DNA of 64,000 nucleotides from Micrasema longulum (GCA_022494885.1 JAGVSM010002953.1:1-64000); one strand, 5' to 3'; shown: positions 47,351 through 60,660, counted from the first letter of the stretch. Numbers and translations are program-made. Notes: generated from the sequence alone by a model not told the origin.

Positions 47351-48900
47351 AAACTTATGGTAGAAATCAAAAATGATTAACAAAAAATCAAAATTGATGT
47401 GGATGCATAAGTTTCCTGTACTATATCGGCAAAGAACACTGCAATTAGGACTCCAAATGGAGAGTTCGAAAATCTTATTACCTACGCAGAATAAACAATC
47501 ATGCGGCTAGGAAAGCATATGAAATATTCCAGATATAAATAATGAATAATGTAAATTTCTCCGTCGAAGATTCTATTTAGGATAAGGGATCAAATGGATC
47601 AAATTAGAAAAGCATTCGAAATTTTAATTATACTTATTCTTGAAAAATATATGTTCATTGACATTTACCTTTAAATTGGCTTAAAAGGAAGTGGAAACGA
47701 AGTATTAAATACAAGTTAAGTAGTCAACACGTCATGGCGTCACTCAGAGAACCGGATTTAAATTGAATTAAAACGGCGTGGAACGAAAGCGCATCATTCC
47801 TGTCATATGAAATTTGCAAATTAACATTTTCGTATTATTGTTGACAGGAAACTTTTATATTGTGACCTTCACCGGAGCGCCAGTTTTATTTAACGTTTTA
47901 ACACGCAATTGTTGCAAATCAAACTTTGCAAGCTAACTTACATTTATTAAAATTTTCAAAACACCGAACATTCTAGCTTACTTGAGTTTGTGAAATTTTC
48001 GAGTCACTCAGCTTTCAATCTAACTTAAATTTTACGAAGTTTCATTTCATTCTAACTTTTCGAATGAGATTTGTGTAGTAATCGAGATGCACAAAAGTCA
48101 TAGCGATGAAAGTACTAAACTAAAGCTCCGCAAACCAGGCTCCGTTTATTTGTGTACTAGCTTTTTTGTTGTTTAATTAAAAGTCTAGTAAAAATTTAAG
48201 TAATTAAAAACTGTCAATTTATAAAAAAATCATAAACACAACCTCGGATTTTTTTATAGTTGGACATTAAATTACCCATACAAAAGTGTTTTTTCATCCA
48301 AAACTGTTTTTAATTTAGGATTATTTTTATAATACGGTTGAAAAATCCAATTATAATTATTATTTTCATGCCGTCTTTCCATTCTAGAGAGAGAGAGATT
48401 ACATTAAAAGCTGTGCCTGTGGGGTATCGCAATAATAATTGCCCAACGAAAATACGATTATGTGTCGAAAGCCCGAACTTCAATTAACTTAATCTTTCGA
48501 CGATTGCGCCAAGTTATAATACATGTATTTTTACAATATGGTGATATATTTCTCGTTTAATTTAACTCGATGCATATTTTATAACTGAAGTTATTTAAAT
48601 GTAGCAAATCCGGTTTAAATTATTGGTTATTAAAAAGTCAGAGTACAAAAAATATTATAAATGCCGTAGCACGGAAGAAAAAAAGAGTGCTGTTCAATAA
48701 AACAACTTTTCACTGAAAAAAAAGATATTTGATGTAAGCAAATAATCTTTTAAATAGACAATCAAATTGTGTTTTTATTTACATAATAAATTTTTATGTC
48801 TAGTATAGGCAGGTAGAAGATATATTAGAAATAAATATTTCATTTTAATGCAATGAAAGGATATATTTATCATTAAAACCAGTTATAAAAATAATAAACC
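47351..48900. other. AT-rich stretch without recognised gene
   Basis: Nothing supported; a short GA microsatellite lies at about 48386-48397. Confidence 0.45.
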
Positions 48901-48928
48901 AATACAAATCTTAGTGCTATTATTATTA

Positions 48929-49340
48929 TTGGAAGAATGACTAGACAGGTGCCACTGTTTTGTAGCAACAATTCACGGACAGTGTATACTTGTAATGCCG
49001 TATTAAATAGACTTCATGAACTCGGCAATAGTTATTCCCACGTATCTGATATATTTAGTGTAGTGTATTGTTCCTATAGAACAAACTTTTTGAACTTTTT
49101 TAAAGATGGTGAATGGTTATTATATTTATTTATTCATACATCTCATAATAAATACGGTTTTTTGTTCACTTTGCCCATCTGTATGAAACAGTACTTATGA
49201 TTTTCTTGTTGTATTACTGTATAATGTTTTATTATTTAAACTTTCTACTTAATATTCTGTATTTTAGCTTAATTTTTTAAACATAAATCTTGTATAATTT
49301 TTAGGTTTAATTTTTTTTAATAAATCTTGAGTATAAGGTA
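48929..49340 (+). mobile_element. I/jockey-like LINE C-terminus with 3' UTR
   Basis: The frame from 48937 reads MTRQVPLFCSNNSRTVYTCN, AVLNRLHELGNSYSHVSDIF and VVYCSYRTNFLNFF. The R..LF....SRT.Y..N....LN......DIF.......F pattern is the end of a LINE polymerase, followed by an AT-rich 3' UTR. It is related in plan to families at 4.7 and 41.6 kb. 5'-truncated. Confidence 0.65.
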
Positions 49341-50430
49341 ATTTATGTTTAAAAAAAAAAAATAAGATAAATATGTTAGTATTATAAATATATGTAAAAT
49401 ACAGATTTGCCGTTTATGTTAATAAAATATAATAAAAAATAGGGCTAGAAATACACATTTTATCATTTTTAAAGAAAATAAATTAGTCGAAATGTAAATT
49501 GATGACACTGCGTGGGTGACATAGGTGGGATACATTATATATACTTAATTAGTGATAAAACATTTATGAATAAAAAAATTAAATTATTTAATAAAATTAA
49601 AAAAATAAATAATGGGGCTAGTCGAATATTCTGCATGTACATTTCTCGTGATGATGATAATATGTTCCACGTTTCCATTTCTGCGATTAAAATTTAACCG
49701 GTTTCACATTGTTTTCCGAGCCATCATTATTCAATCTGAATGGCCATCGATCACAAGCTTCGGACAAGATGTCATCGATCAAAATCTTCGTGATTTCCTA
49801 AGGGGATAAAGAAATGCTAAGCACGAGGCTGAAGGCGGACTTTATAACTCATGACTACCAAGAAATATTATAAACATTCAAAATAAGATACTCCCAATAA
49901 AAACAGAACAAATTTAATTGATAAAAAAAACAATTGTGAAAAATGCACGAAAAACAATTAAAATCTCTTTTTTAAGTAATGCAAGTTTAATCTCGTTTAT
50001 TTTTTTACTTATTACTAATCACGCTTAAGTTTTTCTGAACTTTACATAAACTGATGTATTTACAACCTTTTATTTTTATACTTTATCCCTACATACTTGT
50101 GTCTTCTGTATTGTTATAATGGCCGGTGTCCCCTTTAAAACGGAGACGTTACAAATTTATCAATTTTTTTCGCGATTAATGGAAAAAACCTTTGTAATAC
50201 GTTATCTAAGCAATTTCAAAAGCCTTTTATTCCTATTCACATTTGATATAAAATATCCATTTAAAAGACAGTGCTCATTTAATTTACATATCCATATTAT
50301 TCATAGAAAAAAGAACTACAAAAAATGCTGTGGATTGTTATCACCATTATCACTTCTGATTAGTCTGTTCCACTTCAGTCTGTCCTCAGCCCGACGAATT
50401 GACTCATCAAATGTTATCCCCGTAGCCACC
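49341..50430. other. AT-rich stretch without recognised gene
   Basis: Nothing supported. Confidence 0.45.
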
Positions 50431-50435
50431 TTTAT

Positions 50436-51013
50436 TTAGTCAGTCCATCTATATGGGATTCTACCCCGGCTTCTCCTACCTTCAACTTGGCCAGACATTA
50501 TTGAGTTTTCTAGATTGTCTGGCTCACGTCTAGAAATATGTCCAAAGAAAGACAGTATCCTTCTCAAACACACCACTGATAGACGAGTTGTAATGTAGAG
50601 CTTTTCCAGTATCGATGAATTTGTCCTTCTGGCTGTCCAGGCCTTCTCCAACACCACATCTCGAATGCATCGATCCTCTTCCTCTCGTATGCACGCATTG
50701 TCCACGTTTCAGCCCCATATAGGAAAACGGAGATTACCAGGACTTCCATCAACCGCTTTTTTGTGTTTATCGATATACCTCGATCTCGCCAAGTCTTCTC
50801 CAAACGGCTCATTGCTTCTTTGGCCATTTGAATCCTGCGACCAATCTCAGGCCTGCAACTGCCGTTGTTGGAGATAAGCGAGCCGAGGTACACAAAGTCA
50901 TCTATCAATTCAAATACATTTATTTCAATATAAATAAGATTATAGTTTGATATTATACCATTATTCATTATATTTAATTTTACAAGGTAATCCAACAATG
51001 ACACATTTCTCAA
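50436..51013 (-). pseudogene. RTE/BovB-like LINE C-terminal half
   Basis: On the minus strand the first frame (51013 to ~50650) contains DDFVYLGSLISNNGSCRPEI, RRIQMAKEAMSRLEKTWRD, KRLMEVLVISVFLYGAETWT and AFEMWCWRR. A single frameshift near 50645 moves to WTARRTNSSILEKL, LSFFGHISRREPDNLENSIM and GQVEGRRSRGRIPYRWTD. These are the standard post-RT blocks of this LINE group (YLGS.I..., LYG.ETW, FEMWC.RR, GH..R). The catalytic RT portion is absent upstream. Other than the frameshift it is well kept. Confidence 0.85.
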
Positions 51014-53500
51014 AAAACATGCAATTTTTAGATATTCGCAGAAAATTCCGCGTGCCTGTATAATATCTTTATACTCGTAGATAGAGTTAGGTACATTTGT
51101 TTGTCTTTTTAATAAATAAAAAAAAATCGTTTACAAAATAAGCTGCTCGCGTTTATTTATAGAATGTTGTTAATTAAGGTTTATCCCTAATAATATATAA
51201 TACTATAGTATTCGAAGGTAACAAAAAATTAAATTGATTTAAAATACGCTTGATCCATTTAATCGTAAAAACGCTTTAAATTGTTCGTTGGGACGCATAT
51301 AATATTTAATTTATCTAGATTTATATTATATGCTGGTAAATGGAAAGCAATTTCAAAGTTAAGTCGGAGCAATCATAAATCGTGGCTTATCGCTGCCTTA
51401 TCCGACTTCATTAATACTTATCATCATTTTGGGGATGAAGGCATATTATGGCGGCCTCCTTTAGCTGGTAGTTCACAAAAGAACCAGTCCCGTGACAGAG
51501 ATGCAGTCAAATTGGACAAAAGATTAACAAATGCACAAAGGTCGATCGAGAGTAGTTCTCCTAGCAGATACAAACAATGAGAAACTCATCAAGACTTTTA
51601 GAAAGCGAGAAGGTACGTTGTATTATATTATTTACCGTCACAATTACAACATAGAACCAATAAAGGATAGGAGAATAATATAGAAGTACATAATTAGTTA
51701 ATAAACTATTTTTGTTTAATTTAATGCTTTTTTCCTTTTGTATTTAAACCTATTTTACTAAGAATAGCGAAATAGATTTATCTTTATAAATATATATAAT
51801 TTCTCTGTACGTGTGATGCCACTGAACTCCTCCTTAACGGCTTAACCGATTTACGTGTGGTATTTAGAGAAATATAGATCTTCGCGCTGTGCGTGTGCGT
51901 AGATATTAAAATCTTCAATCTGTAACATTTGTGAAAAAGAAGTAAGGAGCATAGATGTTTAAATCAGCGATCTACCAGAGTTGTATTCGAGGAGAATGCA
52001 TTTACAAGAAAATGGAAGTACTGTTCTTCGTGCATAAAAAAAAGTTTGTTTTTTAATGTTTCCAAAAAGCATTTGTTTTTTGTGTATCAGAATATTTCCT
52101 TAACTTCCTTATAATTTCTTTCCATTTGTTTATTTTAACTGAGTTTTTGGTAATACTAAAATGATATTAAATTCAATACATTAAAAAAAATCATATTCCC
52201 ACATAAGTACACCCCTCTGTTGGTGAGAAGACCGGAGTTTGACGTTTGCAAAAAGAATGCCATATTTGAAAAAATATTTATTTTGTGTTTTCGAATTCAA
52301 TCACAAACAAGAGCCTAGGTTCCTACTTATCAATGAAAAGTCTCTTTCCAAACTAATAGCAGGCAAGCCAACGTTCGGGCAGGACAACGTCTGTCGGGTC
52401 CGCTAGTATCATATAAATAAGGTCGCCTCTTTAATGATAAAGTCGGTTGTCTTACTCATAGTGGATCCGGGTTCGATTTCCAGTGAAATCACAAAACTAA
52501 AACATTTCGTTTTAAAACTCTGGTATTTCTGGCTCTAATTCACAACTGTAATAATTAGTCCTTTACGACTACTGCAGGTAGTGAAAAAAAAACTAGTAAT
52601 AAAAATACTCATATGTTTTTCTCTCTAAATTATTAAATTAAAAAAACACTTATATTAAAATATACTGACCGTTGATATTTATTTTTAATAAGGGTTAAAG
52701 TGACAAATATGATATCAATTTCTTATGTGGCATATTTTAAAACCAATAAATATAATAAGTTTCTTATATAAGGTAAATATGAAATAATTTGATAAAACAA
52801 GATTCATACGAATATGCTTATATAGAAATTAAATAACCTCAATGTTTGTTTTCATTTATGAAGATAAAAAAAATTTACTTTGCCTAGGAATAAAAAAAAA
52901 CATCAATATCTTTTGATGGATTAAAATAATTTGGCAATATCTTTGGTAAGTCTTCGCATCCATCAATATACTCGTTTATCAAGATCATGCACGTGTATAA
53001 TCTTACGTTATAATTATTATTGCTTCTTTTCTTAACCTGTTGTGTCTACAATTTAATTTAAAGAGTGGCTTTTGAATTCCAAGAATCATGCAACAAATTG
53101 TACATACCTATTTAAGGAAAATATGTTTAAAATAATTGGAGAACACAAAATGATTTACGCTTTCAGCTTTAAATCTTTAAATCAAAATAAAATGTATGTT
53201 TATAAATTACTATCTCACAATTTTTTTAATAAACCCGTGGCATTCAATTTATAAGTTTTCAATATTTAGACTATGTAGGTAGATATAATGTACAAGTTGA
53301 CGTTTCGCAAGTAAAGGCTATTAATGACTTAACTATTCATATCAAAACAAAAATGTATATATTACAGGCATTCCTGTCCAGTCATACTAAAAGAGACCAT
53401 TATAAAATTGACAAATCGACGGGTGATTTTATTTATAGGTACTATCTCTTCTTAAACATATGATGGCCGTTTAATTTACGTTTGTGCTGTGTAACAATAC
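51014..53500. other. AT-rich stretch, one SINE-like fragment, no recognised gene
   Basis: A 99-codon + frame (51281-51580) has a less AT-rich 3' half (HHFGDEGILWRPPLAGSSQ..) that I do not recognise. Nothing else besides the fragment at 52425-52495. Confidence 0.35.
52425..52495 (+). repeat. tRNA-derived SINE fragment
   Basis: GGATCCGGGTTCGATTTCCA carries a good polymerase III B box; the A-box region upstream (GTCGGTTGTCTTACTC) is degraded. Confidence 0.45.
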
Positions 53501-53528
53501 TCAAATGAATAATAATGGAAGTAACGCC

Positions 53529-53849
53529 TTACACTCAAACAATGCTTGAGAATTGTGGAAATTTACTTTAAACCAGAGTTTAGTCCACCAAACGTACAGA
53601 GCTCTTCGTTAAACAATATTTTAACTGCCTGACAAGTTTAGCGACAGAATTATTTTCAGAAATGGTACTATTAATTGGCCCCCTGAATTGTATTATTTGA
53701 CGCCATCGGATTATTTCGTATTCGGCAACATTAGTTCCATGGTCTATGGAAACAAACGAATAACTATTAAAGAATTAGTACCCAATATGACACACAAACT
53801 AGCCCGACCAATTGCATATGTTACTGCTAGTCCCGGAGGACATTTGTAG
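53529..53849 (+). pseudogene. Mariner-like transposase, internally deleted
   Basis: 53529-53612 encodes ELWKFTLNQSLVHQTYRALR after a stop, matching the N-terminal helix-turn-helix of mariner-type transposases. Some 50 bp later, 53664-53849 encodes NWPPELYYLTPSDYFVFGNI then MVYGNKRITIKELV and ASPGGHL before TAG, the DDE C-terminal block (WPP.S.DLTP.D+F.WG) with the last catalytic aspartate in PSDYF. Everything between is deleted. No clear terminal repeats found. Confidence 0.75.
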
Positions 53850-55054
53850 AATATAATTTCCAAAAAAAGAAATGTGTATTTTCATTCGTTCGACTACAAT
53901 GAAATTTGTTTCAAGATTTAAAAACATTAATTAGGACCTTAATATAATTAGATGCATATGTTTTGTTGCGAAATTGGTGAGGAGTGAGAAAATATTTACG
54001 TCAAATAAAAAAAAAAAAATTGTTGTTTTAATTTTTTTAAATTTAGCCCAATTATAAAACAAAAAGACTTGTTATTAGTTAGTTGCTTTGTATTATGTAT
54101 TGTTATTTTTATAACTTTAAACATTGATATCTGATCAAATAAACCTATTCCTTCAGTAAGTATTTAAATTGGCCAATTTGCAAAGAACTGATGTTTTGTG
54201 ATGATGCTAATTATTTGTGCACATTATAACGTCATGTTTCGCTCTTTTGTCAAATGTATTTTAACTAAGTGCAGTTCAATTGCACTTCAATATGCAATAT
54301 ACACAGTTTAGCGCAATGGACCATTGCATTCGCTCGGATATTATTATCTCTGTGTCAGAATCATAAAGCGAATGTATTTGTATCTGTGATCACAGAGATG
54401 CCCCAGATGCGAATTCGCAAGGTCCTTTATGACACAGTAAGGTTAATAAAAAAATATTATTTAAACCACTCATATCTATACATTTATTTGATATTGATTT
54501 TAATTCCGTAATAAAGTGTTGTTATTTACCTCATAACTATAAAATTTAGAATGAAGATACCAACAGTTGAAATATTTTCATTTAAATGGGTATACTATTC
54601 ATAGGTCTTTAAAATATATTTGAAATAAAAAGAAGTCTAAAAATTAAAAAATACTTTCAGGAGTTGCCTAGTAAAAAAAAATCGGTACTTCTGCGCTTAG
54701 TTACAAAAATTCATTATCAGTTGAATTTTTAATTATACAATTTATCAATGCTTGAAAATTAAAAAAAACACAATTATTCATTAAAGCACAGTCCATGTCC
54801 ATGCGCACCTGCTTTTTATGTGATAGTTTATCTATTAATATTACTGTCACTCGTTCTCCACAACCAGAAAAGACGAGGGACCACATTTTTTCGTTAATGA
54901 TTATTAAACTAAATAAAAATATGTCCAATTAAATAAATTAACTGAAAATAAAGATAAATATGTAAATTATGTATTTGTGAGATTGTATTTTCCCGTTGAA
55001 AGTGTTCAGAAGAAAAAGTTGAAAAAACTCATAAACTCTTGGGTAAAAAAAAAC
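53850..55054. other. AT-rich stretch without recognised gene
   Basis: Nothing supported. Confidence 0.4.
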
Positions 55055-56838
55055 ACTAATTTTATCGGTCCTACGGGCCTCAGTTAATTAACTTGGGGTC
55101 CTCGGTTGTTTAGAATCTCGAGCATCTTGAAATCTCACCTCTTTTGGCCTCACAACTTTTTTTTTCTGTTCAGAGAAATCTAAATATTATAAACTAGAAT
55201 CTCTCCCTCAGAATAATGCTATATATTAAAAAACAGATTCCAAAAAAATATATATTGTTTTAAAATGGGGAAGCAATCACTAGTAAGGCAGTTTAGATGT
55301 ACCAACAATAAAAACCAAAAAATATGTATGTGTACTTTTACTACTTATCAAAGCTATTGTAGATTTAACTAACTGTAAATTGTTGTAATAAATGTGTAAC
55401 CATAGATAAAAACAAAAATTTACACAAAACGTTCTATTAGTAAGCGATTAAAATTTTTTTTTTTTTTTATTTGAAAATTAATTTATAAACCCTTACGGAT
55501 TTTTACATTCATTTTACAAAAAAATATTTAAAAATTTTTCATTCATACTCTGTTGTTCAAAATAATATTTTTTACATCTTTAGTTCTTCATCTACAATTA
55601 CATTAGTGACTAATTTATGGATAAATTTTTAATGATTCTAGTTGAAAGAGTTCAGTTTTATTTAATTGCTTAGTTTGTTTAAAAAGTTCTCTAGTTGCAG
55701 TTAGATAGGGAAGGTCATATACTAACTTAAATATTTTATTTTGTTGTCTTTGTGGTCTGTTAATGTTATTTTGATATCCTGCTCCCCATAGTAGTTGCGT
55801 ATAACATATTTTAGTTTTTACATAGGCTTCATAAATAAGATTTTTTTCCGTTTTTGGAACAAATTTTTGATTTTTAAAAAAAGTCTCGATAATGTCGCCA
55901 CTTTGCTAATTATTGTTGATATGAATTATCCATGTCAATTGTCTGTCTATTGTTAGTCCTATGTATTTAACATGTTCAATTTCAGTAAATCGTTCATTAT
56001 TTATGTAAGCATCTACTTTATGACATTTTTTTCTAGATTCAAAATGGATAATATTGCATTTTTTTCATTAAGTGTACGTAAATTTGTGTTTGTCCATTTA
56101 GTCAACATAGTTAGGTCTTGGTTTATGTCATTGTTTGTTAATACGTCTGTTTGATTTTTATAGAATAGTCCAATGTCGTTGGCATACATAAAAAATTTTC
56201 CCTTGAAATTGTACAGTGACAAATCGAAAATGTATAAAATATATAATATTGGGCCCAAAATAGATCCTTGGGGTACCCCAACATTTACTGTTTGCAAAAA
56301 GTAAAAAAAGTATGATTTTAATAGTTTACATTCTTGAAATTGTACTCCTATGTCGTGTAATTTTTTTATCATGGTCTCAACATGAACCGTATCGAAAGCT
56401 TTTTTAAAATCTAAGATTACTCCTGTGATTGGGATCCCAGTATCCATGTTGGTTTCAATTAAAATTATTAAATTTACTAGGGCTGTTCCGGTTCCTTTTT
56501 TTTCCTAAAAGCCATATTTATTGTAAGTTAGTATATTAAGATTTTTAACATGATCCATTAATCTCTTATGAATTAACAGTGAAGAATCTGTAATTTAAAA
56601 TACTAAGTCAGCTGTCGCCGACTATTACATGCAAGTAAATTTGGCCCTTTGGGTTCCATATAATCAGCCCTGCGAGCCTAAATGAGTTTGTTCCAAAGAT
56701 CTTAGCTAATTAGGATCTCGAATGCGCTGTATAAGTTATCCATAATACGAAAAAAACATATTTATTAATCATTTCGTAAAGCGCCTTTGAGGGATTATAT
56801 TACAAACATGGTACTACAAACGTTATCCAAAAATAGCG
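55055..56838 (+). repeat. Dispersed repeat family C, copy 2, interrupted
   Basis: Left part 55055-55452 and right part 56573-56838 together follow the landmark order of 24726-25800 and are split exactly between GATTAA and CAGTGAAGAATCTG, where the other copy is continuous. The right end (GTAAAGCGCCTTTGAGGGAT) is the tail shared with the CR1/L2-like LINE. Confidence 0.65.
55453..56572 (-). mobile_element. LINE with reverse transcriptase domain, nested in repeat C
   Basis: A minus-strand frame of 144 codons (56447 to 56013) contains ITGVILDFKKAFDTVHVETM, then VNVGVPQGSILGPILYILYI and GKFFMYANDIGLFYKNQTDV. These are RT blocks: the first catalytic aspartate (DFKKAFD), the GVPQGSILGP block, and YANDI in place of YADD, so the second catalytic pair is changed. 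Downstream to 55453 is a decayed C-terminus and 3' UTR ending in a poly(A)-like tail. Flanking ATTAA on both sides fits a short target duplication. Confidence 0.85.
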
Positions 56839-56841
56839 TGG

Positions 56842-57316
56842 ATGCTCGAACTAGAGAGAGATAATTATTTTTATGCTGAAATAGAGTCAATGTTAAATAT
56901 TTCTAGTCTACAAAAACGTAGAACTAATATTGACTCCATATATATGTTCGGCATACTAAATGGTATTATCGATGTTCCATCATTACTGGGACAAGTAAAA
57001 TTCAATATTCCGACTCGTAGATTGAGAAACAATGAAGTACTGTTCATCGATTAGCATAGAACAAACTATGGCCTAAATTCTCCAATGACCCGCCTTTGTC
57101 GTATTGTTAACTCAAGACAAGATCTGGACTTTTTCGGTCTAAGTTTACAACGATTTAAACGAGCACTAAATAAATAGTCCAGATCTTGTCTCAATGTCCC
57201 TTATGTTTGTCAATGCTTCTTTTTTTTATTTTATATTTTGAACTATTCTTTTATTGTAATATTTAAACCTTATAAATTGTATACATGGACAATGTCCGTT
57301 AATAAATAAATAAATC
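56842..57316 (+). mobile_element. Jockey-like LINE C-terminus with TAAA tail
   Basis: The frame from 56842 reads MLELERDNYFYAEIESMLNI, RRTNIDSIYMFGILNGIIDV, PSLLGQVKFNIPTRRLRNNE and VLFID; then one TAG, and in the same frame LNSPMTRLCRIVNSRQDLDF and LSLQRFKRALNK, ending TAG at 57175-57177. The pattern RR..ID..YMF.ILNG.ID.P.LL is the LINE polymerase end. The 3' UTR ends GTTAATAAATAAATAAAT. It begins directly at the tail of repeat C and is 5'-truncated. Confidence 0.8.
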
Positions 57317-58744
57317 CATAATATTGAAATAAGATACGTACCTACACCAAGTATAAAATTATGCTCAGGCATAGTGATAAAATAAGGATGGGATAGTAAA
57401 TTCTTAAACCTCGCATAATGGTATACTCGATATTAATCTAAATATTGTGTGCTCAGTGTGACAATGTATTGGATGAGATAATTTTTGCTCCCTGTAAATA
57501 AATATATATAATGTAAATGCCGTACTGAATAATCTGATGGGTGTCGAAATTGCTATCGCTATATAAGACAAAATGTAATTAAACTAATTACAATTAGTCA
57601 TTATTAGATAATGGAATGCTAATAACAATGAGTTATTAGAGTCAGTGTGCATAACAAATTTATCACAGTGTCATTTTCTTGAAACTTACATCAGCTTCTA
57701 ACGCCCTACAGATTACAGACGGACCTTAGGAATAACATTTGACCATATTAGGTAAGAGGCACTACCCACAAGCCCTTTTTTCGAACATGTCACCTCCGGA
57801 ATACTACGAATGATACACAATAATGGTATGATGCGCTCTGCATCACACAAAGACAAACAACGGACCTTCCAACGCCTACGTTTAAAACATAAACATATCC
57901 AAATATAATTATAAAGCAAAGCGCGCTAAGAATACATATAATTCTACAGAATATGACGAGGACGTGTAGTGCATAATATTTATTTTCGATTTTTTTTTTT
58001 TGATTTTGAATATTTGTTTTATGTCAGTTAAAAATAAAATAAATGTTCGAAAAAATATTTTGGTAAAATTCTGGCTTGTTTGGTTTTATAACGCGCTTAT
58101 CATTTATATTTGGTTGAAATTATTTAATTCAATTAAAATTCCTTGCAAAAAAAAACAAAATGAAAAAAGTTCTAATATTGGTATTATCTATATTTAATGC
58201 ATTAATTTTGTAATCAAGCTAATCTTAGTTCAAACCTCGCTTTATCACAGCTTGCTTATCTCTTTTTCAGACGATTTTTTAAAAAATGACCATAAATTTA
58301 AATATTACGTACCTAAATCGTAAGAGCAAAGATATTCATCAAAAGAAATGTTGGAAAATAGTGAACTAATGCACTAATTACATTCATTAATCAATTACTA
58401 TAAATCCTACTACTTACTAAGTGATAATTGAATCCAATCAGTGCATTTTTGGAACCGGTGATTGTCGCATGCCTTAACTTCTTATATCTTATTATTTATT
58501 TATTTATAAATTTACTGCAAAAAAAAAGTATACGTACTTAATAACAGGGAATATATGTAAACCAATTAATGTAAAATGAAAACGGAGTGTTCTCTGTTTA
58601 GGATAGTCTCCATCTAACATGACACAACCTAAGGTGGAGATAAGTTTTGTGAAATTATGTATAATGTGGTGATGATGGCAGTAACGGTGTATTTTACATA
58701 TAACCCAGGCAAGTTAAGCATATTGTAGGCCTAACATAGAAATA
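57317..58744. other. AT-rich stretch without recognised gene
   Basis: Nothing supported. Confidence 0.45.
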
Positions 58745-58850
58745 TAAAAAAATCTTCGATATTTGGCATAAATGTTTCTTAGGACTATAAAAGTATCTCC
58801 TTCAAAGTCCTCTCCCCTTGGGTGTCCGCTCTCCCTCTCCTCCCATAAAT
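58745..58850. repeat. Solitary end of the 45.9-47.3 kb transposon family
   Basis: GCATAAATGTTTCTTAGGAC, CTTCAAAGTCC and GGGTGTCCGCTCTCCCTCTC match the left end at about 45935-46010. No matching right end was seen nearby. Confidence 0.6.
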
Positions 58851-60148
58851 GTGTCGCTGTCCATGTTTTTTTTATTTACCAAACAACCAGCTAGAGCTAC
58901 AAGAAAATTGTCAACGGCAAAAGTTATACTACAAAATATTACTTATTTCATTTTGATAAGACGCACAAGTTCTAAAATATGTCAACTTTATCTTCTTGTA
59001 TTTATATGGTAATGTAGTAAGTCTCCTGACAAAAATACGGGTGCGTCTTAAAAGCTGTAGACCTCAAAAAGTCGGTAGGTTGTTGTAAAAATACACGATT
59101 TTCATTATGATTGTTGATTTTAAAATATGTAAAGCAGTGAGGTTAGTAATCCCTTACATTTTGACTTAACGAAAAAGACGAAATATGAATAGCTCGACAT
59201 TAATTCATTATTTGCATTATAAGTTTTAATGACTTAAGTCGATTTTCAAAATGCCTTTTCAATAATTTGATTTTTGAAGCAAAAACCCGTTACGAGAGTG
59301 TGTATGTGAGATATGTGAGAACGTTAACCACGCCCGAATATAAAATTTTCGGTTGTTAAATACCTACAATCGTCAATTTAATGTTTTATTTTAGGTAAAT
59401 CTTCGGGTTTCGTTTGAAGTCAATCGTTTCTCAAAACTAGCTTCATACGTGACGACGCCAAGTGACGAGAAAGTGGTTTTATGGTTACCCAATATCTCAA
59501 AAAAGGGAGCAATCAATTAGTGTTGGGTAATTAATTTATTCTGCTTAAAATTCAGGTTTATATAAATGTGCCAACTTAACATAAGTGTTTATCAACCAAA
59601 TAAATGTTTCATTGGTCAGGAAATTAATTATGATAAAATACAATTGGCAACGAGCTGAATAAAAAATATACTAATATATTTGATCGGTGATGCTTTAAAT
59701 TTAATCCTCCTAGTTTAAGGATTCTAAAAAAAAACTTGATTAATAAATCCAACTGTCGTATAATAAAATCGAATTCATTGCTAACGAGGCTTTTATAAAA
59801 ATATATGATATGAATACTTTTTTATATTTTGAGCATTATTGTGGAATATTTTTTTATTATTCATTTTGTTTTTAGTTTTTATACGCGGTTTGTTTGCATT
59901 ATGTTTGTTATTTTTTAACGCAAAATGAGGATACCTGCGATGAGGCTGATGCATACTATCTATCTACTACTAATAATACTAATTTTTTTAAATTATAAAA
60001 AGGTTCAAGCGAAAATTTAACAAAAATTAATTCAATGATTAAATACTCGCAGCTTATATCGCAAGATTCGGAAGTATCGTTAGGATTGCCACAGGTCTAT
60101 GTTGATAATCATTATCCGTACCAAATAGTGTGCAGGGCACTGAACTAG
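58851..60148. other. Stretch upstream of TIMP without recognised gene
   Basis: AT-rich; no exon supported. It may hold distal TIMP control sequence, but I see no identifiable site. Confidence 0.4.
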
Positions 60149-60178
60149 TATTTAAATAGCTGTGTATCAGCGATCAGT
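60149..60178 (+). promoter_or_regulatory. Predicted TIMP core promoter (TATA-like box and initiator)
   Basis: TATTTAAATA (60149-60158) lies 27 nt before the A of a TCAGT arthropod initiator (60174-60178), so transcription is predicted to start at 60176. The orientation and distance to the TIMP coding exon (825 nt, with a splice acceptor at 60974-60975) fit a non-coding first exon. The spacing is slightly short for a TATA box. Confidence 0.5.
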
Positions 60179-60267
60179 CTCGCACTTCAGACGAGTCTAG
60201 GGAAAATAAAATATTATAGTGAAAAATACATGTATAGAAATAATTATTTCACGTCTACCTTACCAGA
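60176..60267 (+). other. Possible non-coding first exon of TIMP
   Basis: From the predicted start to a candidate donor AGAG|GTGATA near 60267. The next coding exon has a strong acceptor (TTGTCTTTTTTAG, AG at 60974-60975) 25 nt before its ATG, so an upstream leader exon must exist; this placement is inference only. Confidence 0.25.
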
Positions 60268-60559
60268 GGTGATATTCCAAAAGCTCTCCCGGCCGTAGAA
60301 AAAGCTTTTAAATACAAAATACGCGAGATAAAAGTGTTGTCTACAGCCGCGAGAGTGGTTCAGAACAGCACCTCAGGAACCAGAAGACCACGTATCAGAC
60401 TTAACATACGTCTGTTTATTTTATTAAGATTTTTTCCTGAGAGAAGTAATCGAGTCGAAAATACTTGCCCCGGATTGTAGTTCTATTTCACATATAGAAC
60501 TGTATTTTGGTTGTAACACTTCTATAAAATGATCGCTGAAGAACTAAAGATTTTTCCTT

Positions 60560-60660
60560 CTTTATCGTCACGCTCAATGCTAAGAGTCGCGATTGTCGGA
60601 GATATCAAGCACTAGGTACATGATACGACACCATTTCTCTCGATCCTGAACAAGTTAAGG
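60560..60660 (-). repeat. Possible LINE C-terminal scrap
   Basis: The minus strand reads LNLFRIERNGVVSYT or, in another frame, QDREKWCRIMYLVLDISDN; the latter resembles the QDR.KWR....... end of RTE-like LINEs. Short, so weak. Confidence 0.3.

Noticed and set aside
1..60148. Synapsin exons on the minus strand, expected from TIMP nesting
   Set aside because: I looked for synapsin C-domain-like coding blocks and found none; every GC-rich minus-strand block resolved to a LINE, hAT or unidentified sequence. A sensitive search could still find one.
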